A stretch of DNA of 64,000 nt from Porphyridium purpureum (taxonomy: Eukaryota; Rhodophyta; Bangiophyceae; Porphyridiales; Porphyridiaceae). Of the stretch, positions 49,001 to 57,769 are shown piece by piece. The number at the start of each line of letters is the position of its first letter. Position 1 is the first letter of the stretch. The notes beneath the pieces are model-generated. The model was not told the origin of the DNA. It saw only the letters and a program-made list of their open reading frames with translations, and made no database searches. Position numbers and translations under genes: made by a program. The stretch covers positions 806,001 through 870,000 of the forward strand of contig VRMN01000001.1 in NCBI GenBank assembly GCA_008690995.1. Reading direction: 5' to 3'.

Positions 49001-50856
49001 GCGAGAGCAAAGCGAGTCACCCGGTCACCATCCTTTGACGAGAAGTTGTTTAGATTCTTCTTCAGCGTGATGCTTATTTCGGAAGGCACAGTGCTGGATG
49101 TTACGCCACCAAGTGCCAAGAGCTCTGAGAAACCAGCCACCGCCGCCAAGTCGAAGTACAGGGCGCTCATGTGCGCAAGCTTTCTTAAACGAATTTCCAA
49201 CGTACTGAGCAACGTCTTGTTAGCCAAAAGAAGTGGCCGCAGACTGCGAAGCACGTGTCGCATAGCGCTGAGCTCGTCCCAGTCTTCCATGTCCATTTCT
49301 TCACGCAAGAGATTATCCGAATCCCGTTCGCGCAAACAGCTAGCGAACAGAAAGCGCTCAATGAGACTCACATGCTGACTGATGCTGGAGAGTTGTTTTG
49401 AGCACAGTGAAAGCAACACAGCGCCACAAGGACCAGCAATGCTCCAGTCGCAACTTGAATGCGCATCTTTGAAATCAAATTTGAACATTCGAGATAGCAC
49501 GAAATTCAGGATTTCAGACTGGGACCAGTGTGGCCCCTGCAGGAAGCAGTCTTCCATAAGCGCTTTGCCTGCCAACATCAGGGTCTCTTTTCCTGTGCGC
49601 CACCACTGTTCAATTATCATAATTGTGCCACCAATGAAATTTTCGTTGGACACAATCGCGGCAACGCACGAAAGGAAGCCACGCCTTGACTGAGGGAATC
49701 TTAACTCGGGACGCATGGCGAGCACGCAACTCACCATGTGAGAAACGAGTCCGAAGCCGCGAGCTCTATCGCGCGTGCTTGCGTTCCGAAGACCTCTCAG
49801 CATGGATACGAGTAATGCAAAGTCCTCCGGATGGACGCGATACAAAACATCATTTTCATCATGGCTTTGGCGCATGGCTGGGACGTGGTTCGTTCTCTGC
49901 CAGAGCGTGTAGTAGCGACGAAGCAGTGTTTCCACAACGAGGTTTGAATTGTTGAACGACGACGGTGATTTTGCAAAATTCGCAGAGCTATACCCGTCCA
50001 TCATTTCGAAGTCTAATATCACAAAGGCATCCTGCAGAAGGTTTCGATCACGGAACGATCGAATCGCCGTTCGAAGAAAGCAAAACCAGATGTCTACGTT
50101 TGCTGTACTTGCCTGCGAGCTCCCATCAAAACGCACTAGAAGTCTGATCAAAGACCGCCACAACGCTAAAATGTCTTCAGCGGAACCCGGCGCTCGCATC
50201 GCAGACGCCACTAATGCACTCATCGACCTAAGCTCCGCAGCATCTTGGCTGAGCACGTACGCTGCCAACATACTGTGAAGCTGTATTGATTCGTCTGCAA
50301 ACAAAGGCAACGCATATCTCAGCGCTGCCGGAAATTGAGACAAAAATGTGAAATGTAAAGCGCGCTCCACGGTCTGCTTGACCGCGACGTCGAGCTCGTG
50401 TCGCACATGTTCAAAATCGCCTTGTTCGAGCTGCGTCGTGGCTTGCTGCAGCTCTGGAAGAAGCGCTGTTTGAACCAAGGAACACAACCTTAGCGCGAGA
50501 AAGATTAGCCGCCTCGTCGCGTCATCCAGCAACTGCAGCTGTCGTGGTTCCTTTTGCACGGAGCGAAAATTCCTCACCAGAACCTCTAGCTCAAAGGTAT
50601 CCAGCAGAGCGCGTACGTGAGCGGCCCGCTTCTTCGCAGCCGAGGCGGTTCCCTTTCCCGTGCGTTCAAACAGCCTCAATAGCTCGTCGCCGGTCGGCCA
50701 TGCACCATTCGCACTGCGAATGTCCCCATCATCACAAAGGGCCGGCGTCTCACACAAGGCACGAAGCGCGCGCAGTTTACCCAGCAACTGCTGAAAGTGT
50801 CCTTCCTCACCGTGGCGAGGATTACAAAGCGTGCCTGCCCTGCGTATCGTCATCAT
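46033..50856 (-). CDS. Large helical (HEAT-like) protein of unknown family, 1607 aa
   Basis: The protein is almost wholly alpha-helical, with leucine-rich amphipathic segments like a HEAT/ARM solenoid; no enzyme motif was found. The C terminus has basic clusters (KAQLRKSKARKTGR near 1420; RKARKRKRRH near 1555) suited to nuclear import, and an acidic ending around DEYEDLEDFLV. Large nuclear solenoids of DNA-repair or ribosome-assembly complexes have this composition; a FANCI-type protein is one candidate, at low confidence. The same frame is open a further 239 codons upstream, but that part is antisense to the IND1 gene and was excluded. The start ATG overlaps the ATG of that gene on the other strand. 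Confidence 0.7.
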   Translation of the reverse strand: MMTIRRAGTLCNPRHGEEGHFQQLLGKLRALRALCETPALCDDGDIRSANGAWPTGDELLRLFERTGKGTASAAKKRAAHVRALLDTFELEVLVRNFRSVQKEPRQLQLLDDATRRLIFLALRLCSLVQTALLPELQQATTQLEQGDFEHVRHELDVAVKQTVERALHFTFLSQFPAALRYALPLFADESIQLHSMLAAYVLSQDAAELRSMSALVASAMRAPGSAEDILALWRSLIRLLVRFDGSSQASTANVDIWFCFLRTAIRSFRDRNLLQDAFVILDFEMMDGYSSANFAKSPSSFNNSNLVVETLLRRYYTLWQRTNHVPAMRQSHDENDVLYRVHPEDFALLVSMLRGLRNASTRDRARGFGLVSHMVSCVLAMRPELRFPQSRRGFLSCVAAIVSNENFIGGTIMIIEQWWRTGKETLMLAGKALMEDCFLQGPHWSQSEILNFVLSRMFKFDFKDAHSSCDWSIAGPCGAVLLSLCSKQLSSISQHVSLIERFLFASCLRERDSDNLLREEMDMEDWDELSAMRHVLRSLRPLLLANKTLLSTLEIRLRKLAHMSALYFDLAAVAGFSELLALGGVTSSTVPSEISITLKKNLNNFSSKDGDRVTRFALACLLDTMVDANSQTHQKAGGASASSSTSKSRCGPLCGKEGAHSEQIVADLVRLFASILRKENEKVSDMNSIVKLDRSFAYLPVSFSPGLTSLILQVAYSCPHAATAHRHILNVSEHCLSIRHVLTCFGISTAGNSPREFKSLHACLVFCLEWLAGLTPHLPNQKQLFSGYPAVNDIACMALFFAQLEKASITAVPSLLYVCALLANQLENGCVAAYVPPYVSTSVRSIPVTQDTYGLHVDLVTRIIDALLAVSSALLESCDLHRGQYLNMYYVAPLMQILRRFCNGRLSRDQRHTMASLCLQTMVYTERRLRYLKDLGETTKVNLPPSQDGEADWCAVAARYVLEVDISSLRAKKTGTSSALSLSLEPTWLSQAREESLAWLSMLCGQEACPRDGACHLEVCVGSFSVDVCQALSANVFDHHNHEKFTPSSHACKRSTPRQATLSDSRFVAAWTASCFVFDMRSSSSCSAKMARAYTELILRHLKKSASMGTEADRVADAIACVFQNVLTACVITDAQVLQCALRVLLFSSEPTFALEACRSIIDSCKLADAERTMRSVRRSDDSDASEGEHAHSSTGKLRTGVNEFDDEILEWAEELDMGIASSDRAAAPDQEKVVGGEARDSSAIRNTVRDMGLLRSEHVRQMALCVAFDVISNCVVTDLIGLPRNDLRVRHGKELSNVLGRRDVGRRNDVCWKIVLQILTGLFQHENEVLTAATRRKGPAKAQLRKSKARKTGRSASAWIGSRQKALKVVLPPQAWLTLEGVVVRLGLFGEDVCALILRATKEAKNWESPTMSTAELILSATEHLANMAAVCSLFSGTGEDTVSRFEHSMPRLRGALLRLGSRLCLAAAELACQKDFVDGLSAQLGRTRCASLLALLEAVKNGSDQWKLVYGAHVEVDAEDPQMDEPAASHNAPTSGSDESDAGNLRKARKRKRRHVSTRHEYIRACLESDGHSSEDEYEDLEDFLVPNDVDIRTLEGLEPDASSP

Positions 50857-51793
50857 GATGATGTGCGTAAGACCGACAGTCCATACGCCTGCCGCGCTGC
50901 GCTGGGCGCTTTTGCTCTCTCGCTTTTCGCGAGCTTCATCTACTTCATCGAGCGCGCCGGGTGGTCCGACTGCAGGGAACGAGCAAGTGCAGCATGTGAT
51001 TGCGGTAGCGTCCGGAAAGGGCGGCGTGGGCAAGTCGACCGTGGCAGTGAATCTGGCTGTAGCCCTAGCGCAGCGCGGGCTGCGTACCGGACTGCTGGAT
51101 GCAGATGTATACGGGCCCTCGGTGCCTGCGATGATGGGTGTTGAAGGAAAGCCCGAACTGACGGCGGACGGCAGGCTTATGATTCCGAAGACCGGGCATG
51201 AGGGCGTCAAGGTCATGTCAGTTGGCTTGTTACTGCCGGGAAAGGCAGAAGGAGATAAACACGGCGACCAGCCGGTCGTGTGGCGGGCGCCATTAGCGCT
51301 GAAACTGCTCGACCAGATGGTGAGGCAAGTGGATTGGGGCCCTTTGGATATCATGGTGATAGACATGCCGCCTGGCACTGGCGATATCCAATTATCCATG
51401 TCGCAGCGCGTATCGCTCAGCGGTGCGCTCGTGGTGTCGACTCCGCAGGAAATTGCACTGCTGGACGCGCGGAAGGCGGTGAACATGTTTCGCCGCGTCG
51501 ACGTGCCCGTGCTGGGCTTTGTCGAAAACATGAACCGATTTGTGTGCAGCAAGTGCGGCGAAGAGGAGTACATCTTTGGCAGCGATGGACTGCAAGCTGA
51601 CGCTTTACGGCTTCAAGTCGAACTACTGGCCAGTATTCCGCTGTCCACCGGACTGCGAAAGGCATGCGACCAAGGGGTACCCACAGTCGTTTCAGACCCA
51701 CAGGGACCGGTCGCCCATGAGTTCCGGGAGCTCGCGCGCAAAGCATTTTTAAATCTTGGCCTTCATGCCGGCCTCGCACCACATGTCCAATAA
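50855..51793 (+). CDS. NUBPL: Mrp/NBP35-type P-loop ATPase, IND1/NUBPL-like, 312 aa
   Basis: The deviant P-loop GKGGVGKS is at residues 54-61. It is followed by LLDADVYGPSVPAMMG, the MVIDMPPGTGDIQLS region and a CxxC (Cys231, Cys234; FVCSKCGEEE) that ligates a bridging iron-sulfur cluster. IND1/NUBPL delivers clusters to mitochondrial complex I; the related HCF101 serves plastid photosystem I but carries extra domains, absent here. The first 40 residues are Arg/Ser/Ala rich without acids and fit a mitochondrial presequence. Three ATGs in a row (50855, 50858, 50861) could start it, and an upstream GTG was ignored. Length matches NUBPL (about 310-320). Confidence 0.88.
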   Translation: MMMCVRPTVHTPAALRWALLLSRFSRASSTSSSAPGGPTAGNEQVQHVIAVASGKGGVGKSTVAVNLAVALAQRGLRTGLLDADVYGPSVPAMMGVEGKPELTADGRLMIPKTGHEGVKVMSVGLLLPGKAEGDKHGDQPVVWRAPLALKLLDQMVRQVDWGPLDIMVIDMPPGTGDIQLSMSQRVSLSGALVVSTPQEIALLDARKAVNMFRRVDVPVLGFVENMNRFVCSKCGEEEYIFGSDGLQADALRLQVELLASIPLSTGLRKACDQGVPTVVSDPQGPVAHEFRELARKAFLNLGLHAGLAPHVQ

Positions 51794-52049
51794 AGCATTT
51801 GCACAGAGGAAAGAGGTAGCCGGCTACACAGGCGATCAGGTTGGACGGAGCAGCGCTGCACGATACGTGAGCATTCGCATCCTCCTGTCCGCGTTCAAGC
51901 GGGACACCAGGACACTGACATTCGAACGCTGGCGCACACTGGCAAGGAGCTTGCGCACCGAGATTCAGAACCACTCATCAATCCAAACGCAATTTGCAGT
52001 TCCGCGCTTCACGGCAGGTTTCGCGGTGGCCATTCTCTCTTGATCCGAG

Positions 52050-52775
52050 ATGGAGGTTGCGAGGAGTCAGATGGTGCCATTGTTTGTTTCGGTGTTTGGT
52101 GCGCGTGCAAGCACATGGTTACTGTTGCCGCCGCAAGTGCGGCTAAGGCGACGGCTCTATGCCAATGAGATAACGTTGCGCCGAGCTAATGCCGTGAGCG
52201 TTCGCATGGCGCTGCCGCGCCTTTTCGTACAAATTGCAGAGCTCGCGTTCCCTCATTCTCGGCGGGGGGCCGTGCAGGTCCTTTCTGAAGACGGACGCGT
52301 GTACGATATTCTCAAATCTCATTTGCCGCGTGTGCCCGCGGACTCGTCCTCGCCGTGTGGCTGTGGCAGCGGCGCGTCGTATCGGTCGTGTTGCGAACCG
52401 TTTCATTCGGGCACCGTGGTGGAGCGAACTGCGGCCGATGTGTTGCGTGCGCGCTTCTGTGCGTACAAGTATAGGCTTGTGCGCTACCTGATCAAGTCAG
52501 TTTCGCCTTCAAGTCTGCTGGCCAAGCAACAAACGCCGCGACGGTGGGCGGCCGAGATCGCTTCGTTCTGTGATGACTACCAATTTGTCGAGCTCGAGGT
52601 ACTGGAGACCAAGGTCGCTGGTCCGCGTACTACCTTTATCGTGTTCCGGGCAAACCTCTTGAGCTCGGGCGAGCCGGTCAGCTTCACAGAGAACGCACAG
52701 TTCGTCGAGCTGAATGGACGGTGGTATTACGATAATGGCTACTTGTTCGACGTGGATGCTGGCGACGCGTTCTAA
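52050..52775 (+). CDS. YchJ-like (UPF0225) SEC-C motif protein, 241 aa
   Basis: About residues 100-116 read SSPCGCGSGASYRSCCEPFH, the SEC-C zinc motif. It is followed by RTAADVLRARFCAYKYRLVRYLIKSV, as in bacterial YchJ (where LMRSRYSAY is typical), then a compact alpha/beta part ending in LNGRWYYDNGY. The function of the family is unknown. The first 95 residues have no bacterial counterpart and are Arg/Leu rich without acids at the start, which fits an organelle transit peptide. The gene lies 256 bases downstream of the IND1-like gene on the same strand. Confidence 0.75.
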   Translation: MEVARSQMVPLFVSVFGARASTWLLLPPQVRLRRRLYANEITLRRANAVSVRMALPRLFVQIAELAFPHSRRGAVQVLSEDGRVYDILKSHLPRVPADSSSPCGCGSGASYRSCCEPFHSGTVVERTAADVLRARFCAYKYRLVRYLIKSVSPSSLLAKQQTPRRWAAEIASFCDDYQFVELEVLETKVAGPRTTFIVFRANLLSSGEPVSFTENAQFVELNGRWYYDNGYLFDVDAGDAF

Positions 52776-53001
52776 TGACGCTGGTGGTGCACTGCGTGCG
52801 CATGCCGCGCATTCTTTACTAATAGCTCTTATTGAGCAGGATGACATCATGAACTCAAAAGCCCTGTTTTCGGCGGACACACAGCCGTCCAGAGCTCGTA
52901 ATCCATTGGACTTCAAAGTATGATTGTAATTTCACAGCACCTGGCGAATTCCGAAGGGTATCAGGACGGCTACTTCGTGCATTCCAGATGGTTTCTTTCT
53001 C

Positions 53002-55815
53002 TCAAGCCATAGTAATTCCTTGAACCTCAATACGGGAGGGCATCATGGCAGCGAGCTCGGACCTGAAGCCGTGGACATAGTTTGTAGGCTTTCCGTCCCT
53101 CGACAAAATCGGCAAGGACGCATGGGTCCAAGCAATCATTCCTCCCTTGAGCACTTTGATCTCCATGTCGCCTGGCTTGACATGTTCCGAATGCTTCAGG
53201 TTCTTGGTAAATTCTGCGGCAAAAATACCGGCGCGCCCTCCCGCGGTACAACAGAATACCACTGTCTTGTTCACGTAATCGACAGTGGAAGCACGGAAAT
53301 ACTCGACTGGGATTGCTCCGGGCAGTCTGCTCACATCACTCTCTTCACGAGCGCGCACATCCACCAACACCCACTCAGACTCTCCTCCTGCATCAAGACG
53401 GTGTGTGAGCACGTCCTGTACATTCACATCAGCAATGTTAGGGAAACGAGAAGCCTTGACCTTATCGTAAAGAGCAAAGCAGGCGTCGAGACGATCCGCG
53501 TTGTCGTCGGCCGTCATTGCTGGCACGGAAGCCTCCGCCACAGCCGTCGAAGAGACGGGCTTTCTGTGACTTCCTTCTGCAATTGACCTTGAGGCCGAGC
53601 GCGGCGTGCACAGCGAGCTCAGCAGCTTTGAAAGACTTCTTCTTTTCGTGGATTGTGGAGCTTCCATTGCGTTCGGGTCGCTGCGCAATTGAACATAAGC
53701 TCCGTCAACCCAGTGCGACTCCCGAATTGAGCTACGCTCAATAAGTTCGAGCAGCGCTTGCTCATCATACGTTATATTCTGCTGGCCAAAGCGCAGCACA
53801 ATGATGGTCTGCTTTGCACGAACCATCGTTGGTGCGCGAGACAACAGATCTTCTGTGGGCGAGTACTTCTTTGGAACCACCAATATTGGCACCGATGCCA
53901 TTTCTCGAGCGATATCGAAATCAAGCATACCTTTCCGAATAGCGGGAACGGCGTCCGCCGGCAACATTGAGCTAAACAGCTCGCGATGTTCGTCGTTGTC
54001 GAAAGTCTTGTCTGGGAGGTGATAGGTAGGGTCGCAAACTTTTTCTGTGACAGCTTGGAGCGTAAGGTATGCATCACGCATGGCAGTCACAAAAATTGTC
54101 CGGGATGCGTCTTTTGTATGATTGGACACAAATTCCATCGCACCGGTGTCATACTTGATATCGTGAAGTGTTCGAATGAGGTTTAGATCTGCAACCTGGC
54201 TCCTGCCATACCTGTACGACCACATTCCAGTCTTCACATTGAGCGAGTACTCTGGAAGAAAGCGCCAACCATGCCGCGCAACAAAGATAACAGCATCAAT
54301 AATGTAGTCGGCGATGAAATCCGTGAAAAAGTACTGAAAATTGATACGGAACCAGCCCAGCTTAAATGCCGCCGATGACGAGGACAATTCCATACACCGC
54401 ATACCCTTGGCCTGATCGATACGTAAGAGGCGCAATGCGTACGGTCCTGCACAGTTGCATCCGCCACGTGCCTGAATACCAAACAGATCATTCAGGAGTG
54501 CGACAACAAAGTTGTAGTGTAGGCCGTCAATCACCATGCTCACAATGCCCACGCGCTTCGCGTCGCACACACCTGGGCCTAGCATGTGCAAATTGGGCAC
54601 CTTCTTCCAGCGGTCAAACGCACGCTGCAAAAAGTGTTCTTCCGCTTCCTCAATGTTGCGAGCACCAACGGCGTCTTTGAGCTGAAAAACCAGTCCGCAC
54701 CGAATAGACTCTATTATCGCCGGTGTACCGGCTTCCTCACGCTCGTCGTGCCTGTTCACATACAGGCAAGTGGTGTCTGTCACTAATTGCACTGTGCCAC
54801 CACCAGGGATGGTTGGTTTCTTGCCTTCAAACATGTGCTTTTTGGCAATCAGCACACCAGGTGTCTGTGGCCCGCCAATGAACTTGTGCGGCGAAATAAA
54901 CACTGCATCCTTATGTGCGCCAGGAAAGCGCACGCCCTTGTCATCCACGGGATTCATTTCGAACCGTACATATGGACCTGCAGCAGCAAAGTCCCACCAA
55001 CTCAATGCTGAATACTTGTGCAGCAACTGCGCAATCTTCACTGTGTCTGCCATCACGCCAGTTACATTCGACGCCGCACTGAACGAGCCAATTTTGAGCG
55101 GATGGTCCTTGTACTCGTCCAACTTGAGCTCAAGGGTCCGCTGGTCCAGCTGCCCAAACTCGTCCTCCTCGACCTTGACCACAATCGCAGCCGACTCGCG
55201 CCATATCAACTCGTTAGAATGGTGTTCGTACGGACCAATGAACACCACTGGCCGCTCCTTGTAGGGAATTTTGGCTATGAAATCATACTTGTCGGTGAGC
55301 TTGTGCGGCAGAAGCAGCTCCATCAGCTGAGCCGCCTTGTAAATTGCGGCGGTTGCTCCCGAGCCAGTAAATACGGTCACATCCTCGTGCGGGTCCGCGC
55401 CGCACGAACGCGCCACCAACTCACGCGCCTGCTCGCGGAACATGGTGGTCTGCTTGCCTGTGTATGATGCCTCAGTGTGGCTGTTGGCGTACAATGGCAT
55501 TACCTCCGTGCGGATGTAGTCCTCAATGAAGGAAAGCGGCCGGCCACTCGCGGTGTAGTCACAGTACACCATGCGCCGCATCCCAAATGGCGTCGTGATC
55601 ATCTCAGAATCCCCAATGACGCTGTTGCGAATAGTCTTGAGCAGCGGAATGCGACCATCGAACGGGTGCACATCCACAAGCTCGACGCATGCGCCGAGAT
55701 CCTCCATGTCGAACGGCGAGTCGCCTAGCACACCCACTTCAGCAAGGTGCGAGGCCGCGCTCTGCGTGGGCGTCAACGCGGGTTCCAGCCGCTCCATCGC
55801 TGCCGGCTCTGTCAT
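53002..55815 (-). CDS. Class V aminotransferase / cysteine-desulfurase-like protein fused to rhodanese, 937 aa
   Basis: Residues about 60-570 are a PLP-dependent class V aminotransferase: TGSGATAAI, the Schiff-base Lys311 in SPHKFIGGPQTPG, and a GGCNCAGPYALRLL loop of the kind that carries the reactive Cys in desulfurases. After a middle region of unknown fold (about 570-780), a C-terminal rhodanese domain (about 800-930) has WVLVDVRAREE and the active-site loop CTAGGR with Cys856. Cysteine desulfurases strip sulfur from cysteine as a persulfide and rhodanese domains pass persulfide on, so the fusion suggests internal sulfur relay. The acceptor is unknown. ATG at 55815 was chosen; the frame is open 45 codons upstream from a TTG. 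Confidence 0.8.
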   Translation of the reverse strand: MTEPAAMERLEPALTPTQSAASHLAEVGVLGDSPFDMEDLGACVELVDVHPFDGRIPLLKTIRNSVIGDSEMITTPFGMRRMVYCDYTASGRPLSFIEDYIRTEVMPLYANSHTEASYTGKQTTMFREQARELVARSCGADPHEDVTVFTGSGATAAIYKAAQLMELLLPHKLTDKYDFIAKIPYKERPVVFIGPYEHHSNELIWRESAAIVVKVEEDEFGQLDQRTLELKLDEYKDHPLKIGSFSAASNVTGVMADTVKIAQLLHKYSALSWWDFAAAGPYVRFEMNPVDDKGVRFPGAHKDAVFISPHKFIGGPQTPGVLIAKKHMFEGKKPTIPGGGTVQLVTDTTCLYVNRHDEREEAGTPAIIESIRCGLVFQLKDAVGARNIEEAEEHFLQRAFDRWKKVPNLHMLGPGVCDAKRVGIVSMVIDGLHYNFVVALLNDLFGIQARGGCNCAGPYALRLLRIDQAKGMRCMELSSSSAAFKLGWFRINFQYFFTDFIADYIIDAVIFVARHGWRFLPEYSLNVKTGMWSYRYGRSQVADLNLIRTLHDIKYDTGAMEFVSNHTKDASRTIFVTAMRDAYLTLQAVTEKVCDPTYHLPDKTFDNDEHRELFSSMLPADAVPAIRKGMLDFDIAREMASVPILVVPKKYSPTEDLLSRAPTMVRAKQTIIVLRFGQQNITYDEQALLELIERSSIRESHWVDGAYVQLRSDPNAMEAPQSTKRRSLSKLLSSLCTPRSASRSIAEGSHRKPVSSTAVAEASVPAMTADDNADRLDACFALYDKVKASRFPNIADVNVQDVLTHRLDAGGESEWVLVDVRAREESDVSRLPGAIPVEYFRASTVDYVNKTVVFCCTAGGRAGIFAAEFTKNLKHSEHVKPGDMEIKVLKGGMIAWTHASLPILSRDGKPTNYVHGFRSELAAMMPSRIEVQGITMA

Positions 55816-56767
55816 CACGCCACCAGTCCCCGTGCCGCTCGAACTCTCTTCACCGCCAGAAACCCGACCACCGTCCGCACTTGCAGGCTCCTTCTCTCGA
55901 CACCACGCAGACGCACCACTGCTCCAACTTACCTCGCGCGCACCAGCCAACTTGCTTGCGGAACACCGTGTTATATCTAGCCCATGCCTCTCACACCTTC
56001 ATGCACCATGCCGTCTGTCACACCAACACGCGCACACACATGCACATGTCCGCAGACACCACACACGCAGCCGAGCCACATGCGGATCGCCTCTCACGAT
56101 CCTCAATTTTTTCGCTTTTTTTTCAGGTTTTACAGCGCGTTTCTTTTTTTTTTTGTTTTTTGTTTTTTTACACGCGCATGTGGAATGTCTGAAAGTCCGA
56201 GCAGCAACACGGCAAGGACTTTAAGATTCGCGCCCAACTTTGTTCTTTCTTCCTTTTTAATTTTTTTTTGGTGGGGGCTGGATGGAACGTGGAGTATTGT
56301 AGATTGATCAATAACGAAATGCACACAAACACATGAGCACGCAGGCGCCGATCTTTTCGCACTTTATTGGCGGTGGTGGCGGCGGTGACGGCGGTGGCAG
56401 CAGCTGCAGTGTTGACGTACAGTAACCACAAGAGACGAAGAGAGAGAGTCGAACACAAACGCACGTTCAAAGACCGCCCCACGGAAAGGGTCCTGCTCGG
56501 GCTCATGGGTTTAACGTCACCAATTGTTATCCGATGCGTTGTGTGAAAGACAAGCACGTATGGCAGAACTTTTGACAATCTTTTCGCAGCCCGCCCGGTT
56601 TTTCGTCCTCCGTGTCGAGTGGAAGCTGCATTTGGACTTGCCCGGTCCTCTTTCTCAGCTCGCCCGAAAGGCGCGTGCCGCACGCCGCTCTAATGGTCGC
56701 GGCACTAGACAAAATCCTGGAGATAGTTTACTACATTACGCCCGCACAAACAGTCTGGTACTACAGC
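55816..56767. other. Upstream flank of the desulfurase-rhodanese gene with T-rich runs
   Basis: Contains CA-rich sequence (55980-56100), long T runs (56106-56170 and 56258-56270), a GGC/GGT-rich trinucleotide patch (56368-56402) and a GTACAGT half-site at 56418. A CACGTATGGCAG...TTTTCGCAG arrangement at 56556-56590 looks like a very short intron, but no gene could be built with confidence. Confidence 0.4.
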
Positions 56768-57487
56768 AATGATAGCGCTCCAGTCGTCTTCGATCGTACG
56801 AAATTCAACTTTCGGACGCGGACCCTTCTCCCAGCGTTTGCAATCGGCGGATTCGCAGACCGTCTACCGCTAGTCAACAAAAGGGCTCAAAGTATACGCG
56901 ACAGCAAGTCTTGGAAACCACCGAGCCTGCCAACACAAGCTGCTTCATGACTGGCGGCAGTATCTCCGTGGAACAGGCATACGCTTGGTGCATAAAACGC
57001 CTGTGCCGGCATACGTTCGACTGCACCTAGCATCCCAAGTGCTCTTGCCAAAGCGCTCCGCTTGTGTTTTTTTGCCAGCCGCATTCGAATTTGACAACGT
57101 ATGTGAAAATTATCCGGGTCTTCGCATTTGACTGGGAGTGTGACGCGCAGTGTGCGATCGATTTATTCCGCACGCCTGCTTCACAGAATACACAAAGCGT
57201 GCTCTGCACTTGCTTGCCAGTGCCAACGTCTCTGCCAGCTCGGCTCTTGCAATCCAGCAAGGTGAGGTAATGCACATGTGTGGAAGCTTTATTCACAAAG
57301 TAATCCAGGAAAATTTATGCACAGTTCCAAGCCAGCACCCATTGGACAAGCATGATGGCTGCAATGAGAACTGTGACGCAAGAATCCGGCCACCGCGGGA
57401 CGCTCGCTGCGCCTCACGTAGTAGGATAAATCGGGCGGTCGGAACCCTTCCTTCATAATGTACCACGTAGCTTCTTAAAGATCGCAG
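56768..57487 (+). other. Possible spliced gene, exons unresolved
   Basis: Protein-like open segments occur in differing frames. From an ATG at 56769 the reading frame gives a Ser/Arg-rich, transit-peptide-like start, meets one stop at 56871, then continues as a convincing segment (56874-57098) including LLHDWRQYLRGTGIRLVHK and PVPAYVRLHLASQVLLPKR. It then meets a GTATGT donor at 57099 and a possible acceptor ending CAG at 57150. The next segment ends at AAG before a GTGAGG donor (57262). Introns appear rare in this window, which makes this stretch stand out. No family recognised. Confidence 0.3.
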
Positions 57488-57517
57488 GTGAAAGTAGCCA
57501 TTGTTCTTCTGTCATGA

Positions 57518-57769
57518 ATGCCTGTGACCCGCCATCGTCCGGGGCTTGCTGCCACGCCAATGCGCGCACGCGGCGAACCCGATTGCGCCTCAAAGGACAC
57601 TATTGACATCCATTTTCACATTAAACGTCCCCGTTTCAACAGGAAGATCCGCAGGACCAAACAGGAGAACGCTGCGATGGCACGCTTTGAACAAGCTCGC
57701 TTGAACGAGCCGCACAGCAAGTGGATGCGACGTCAGCGAGCTGACACGACGATGGAAACAGTCGCTTGA
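57518..57769 (+). CDS. Small basic protein or 3' exon, 83 aa
   Basis: An ATG frame whose last 55 residues look like real protein: IDIHFHIKRPRFNRKIRR, then TKQENAAMARFEQARLNEPH and KWMRRQRADT. The basic helical pattern recalls organellar ribosomal proteins, but I cannot name one. It may be a free-standing gene or the last exon of the possible spliced gene upstream; an AG at about 57595 just before GACACTATT keeps the frame. Its end overlaps the 3' end of the GH5 gene by 37 bases, tail to tail. Confidence 0.35.
   Translation: MPVTRHRPGLAATPMRARGEPDCASKDTIDIHFHIKRPRFNRKIRRTKQENAAMARFEQARLNEPHSKWMRRQRADTTMETVA

Noticed and set aside
50857-51573. 239-codon N-terminal extension of the large helical protein
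   Set aside because: It is antisense to the IND1-like ATPase, has no ATG at its far end, and loses the helical character of the rest.
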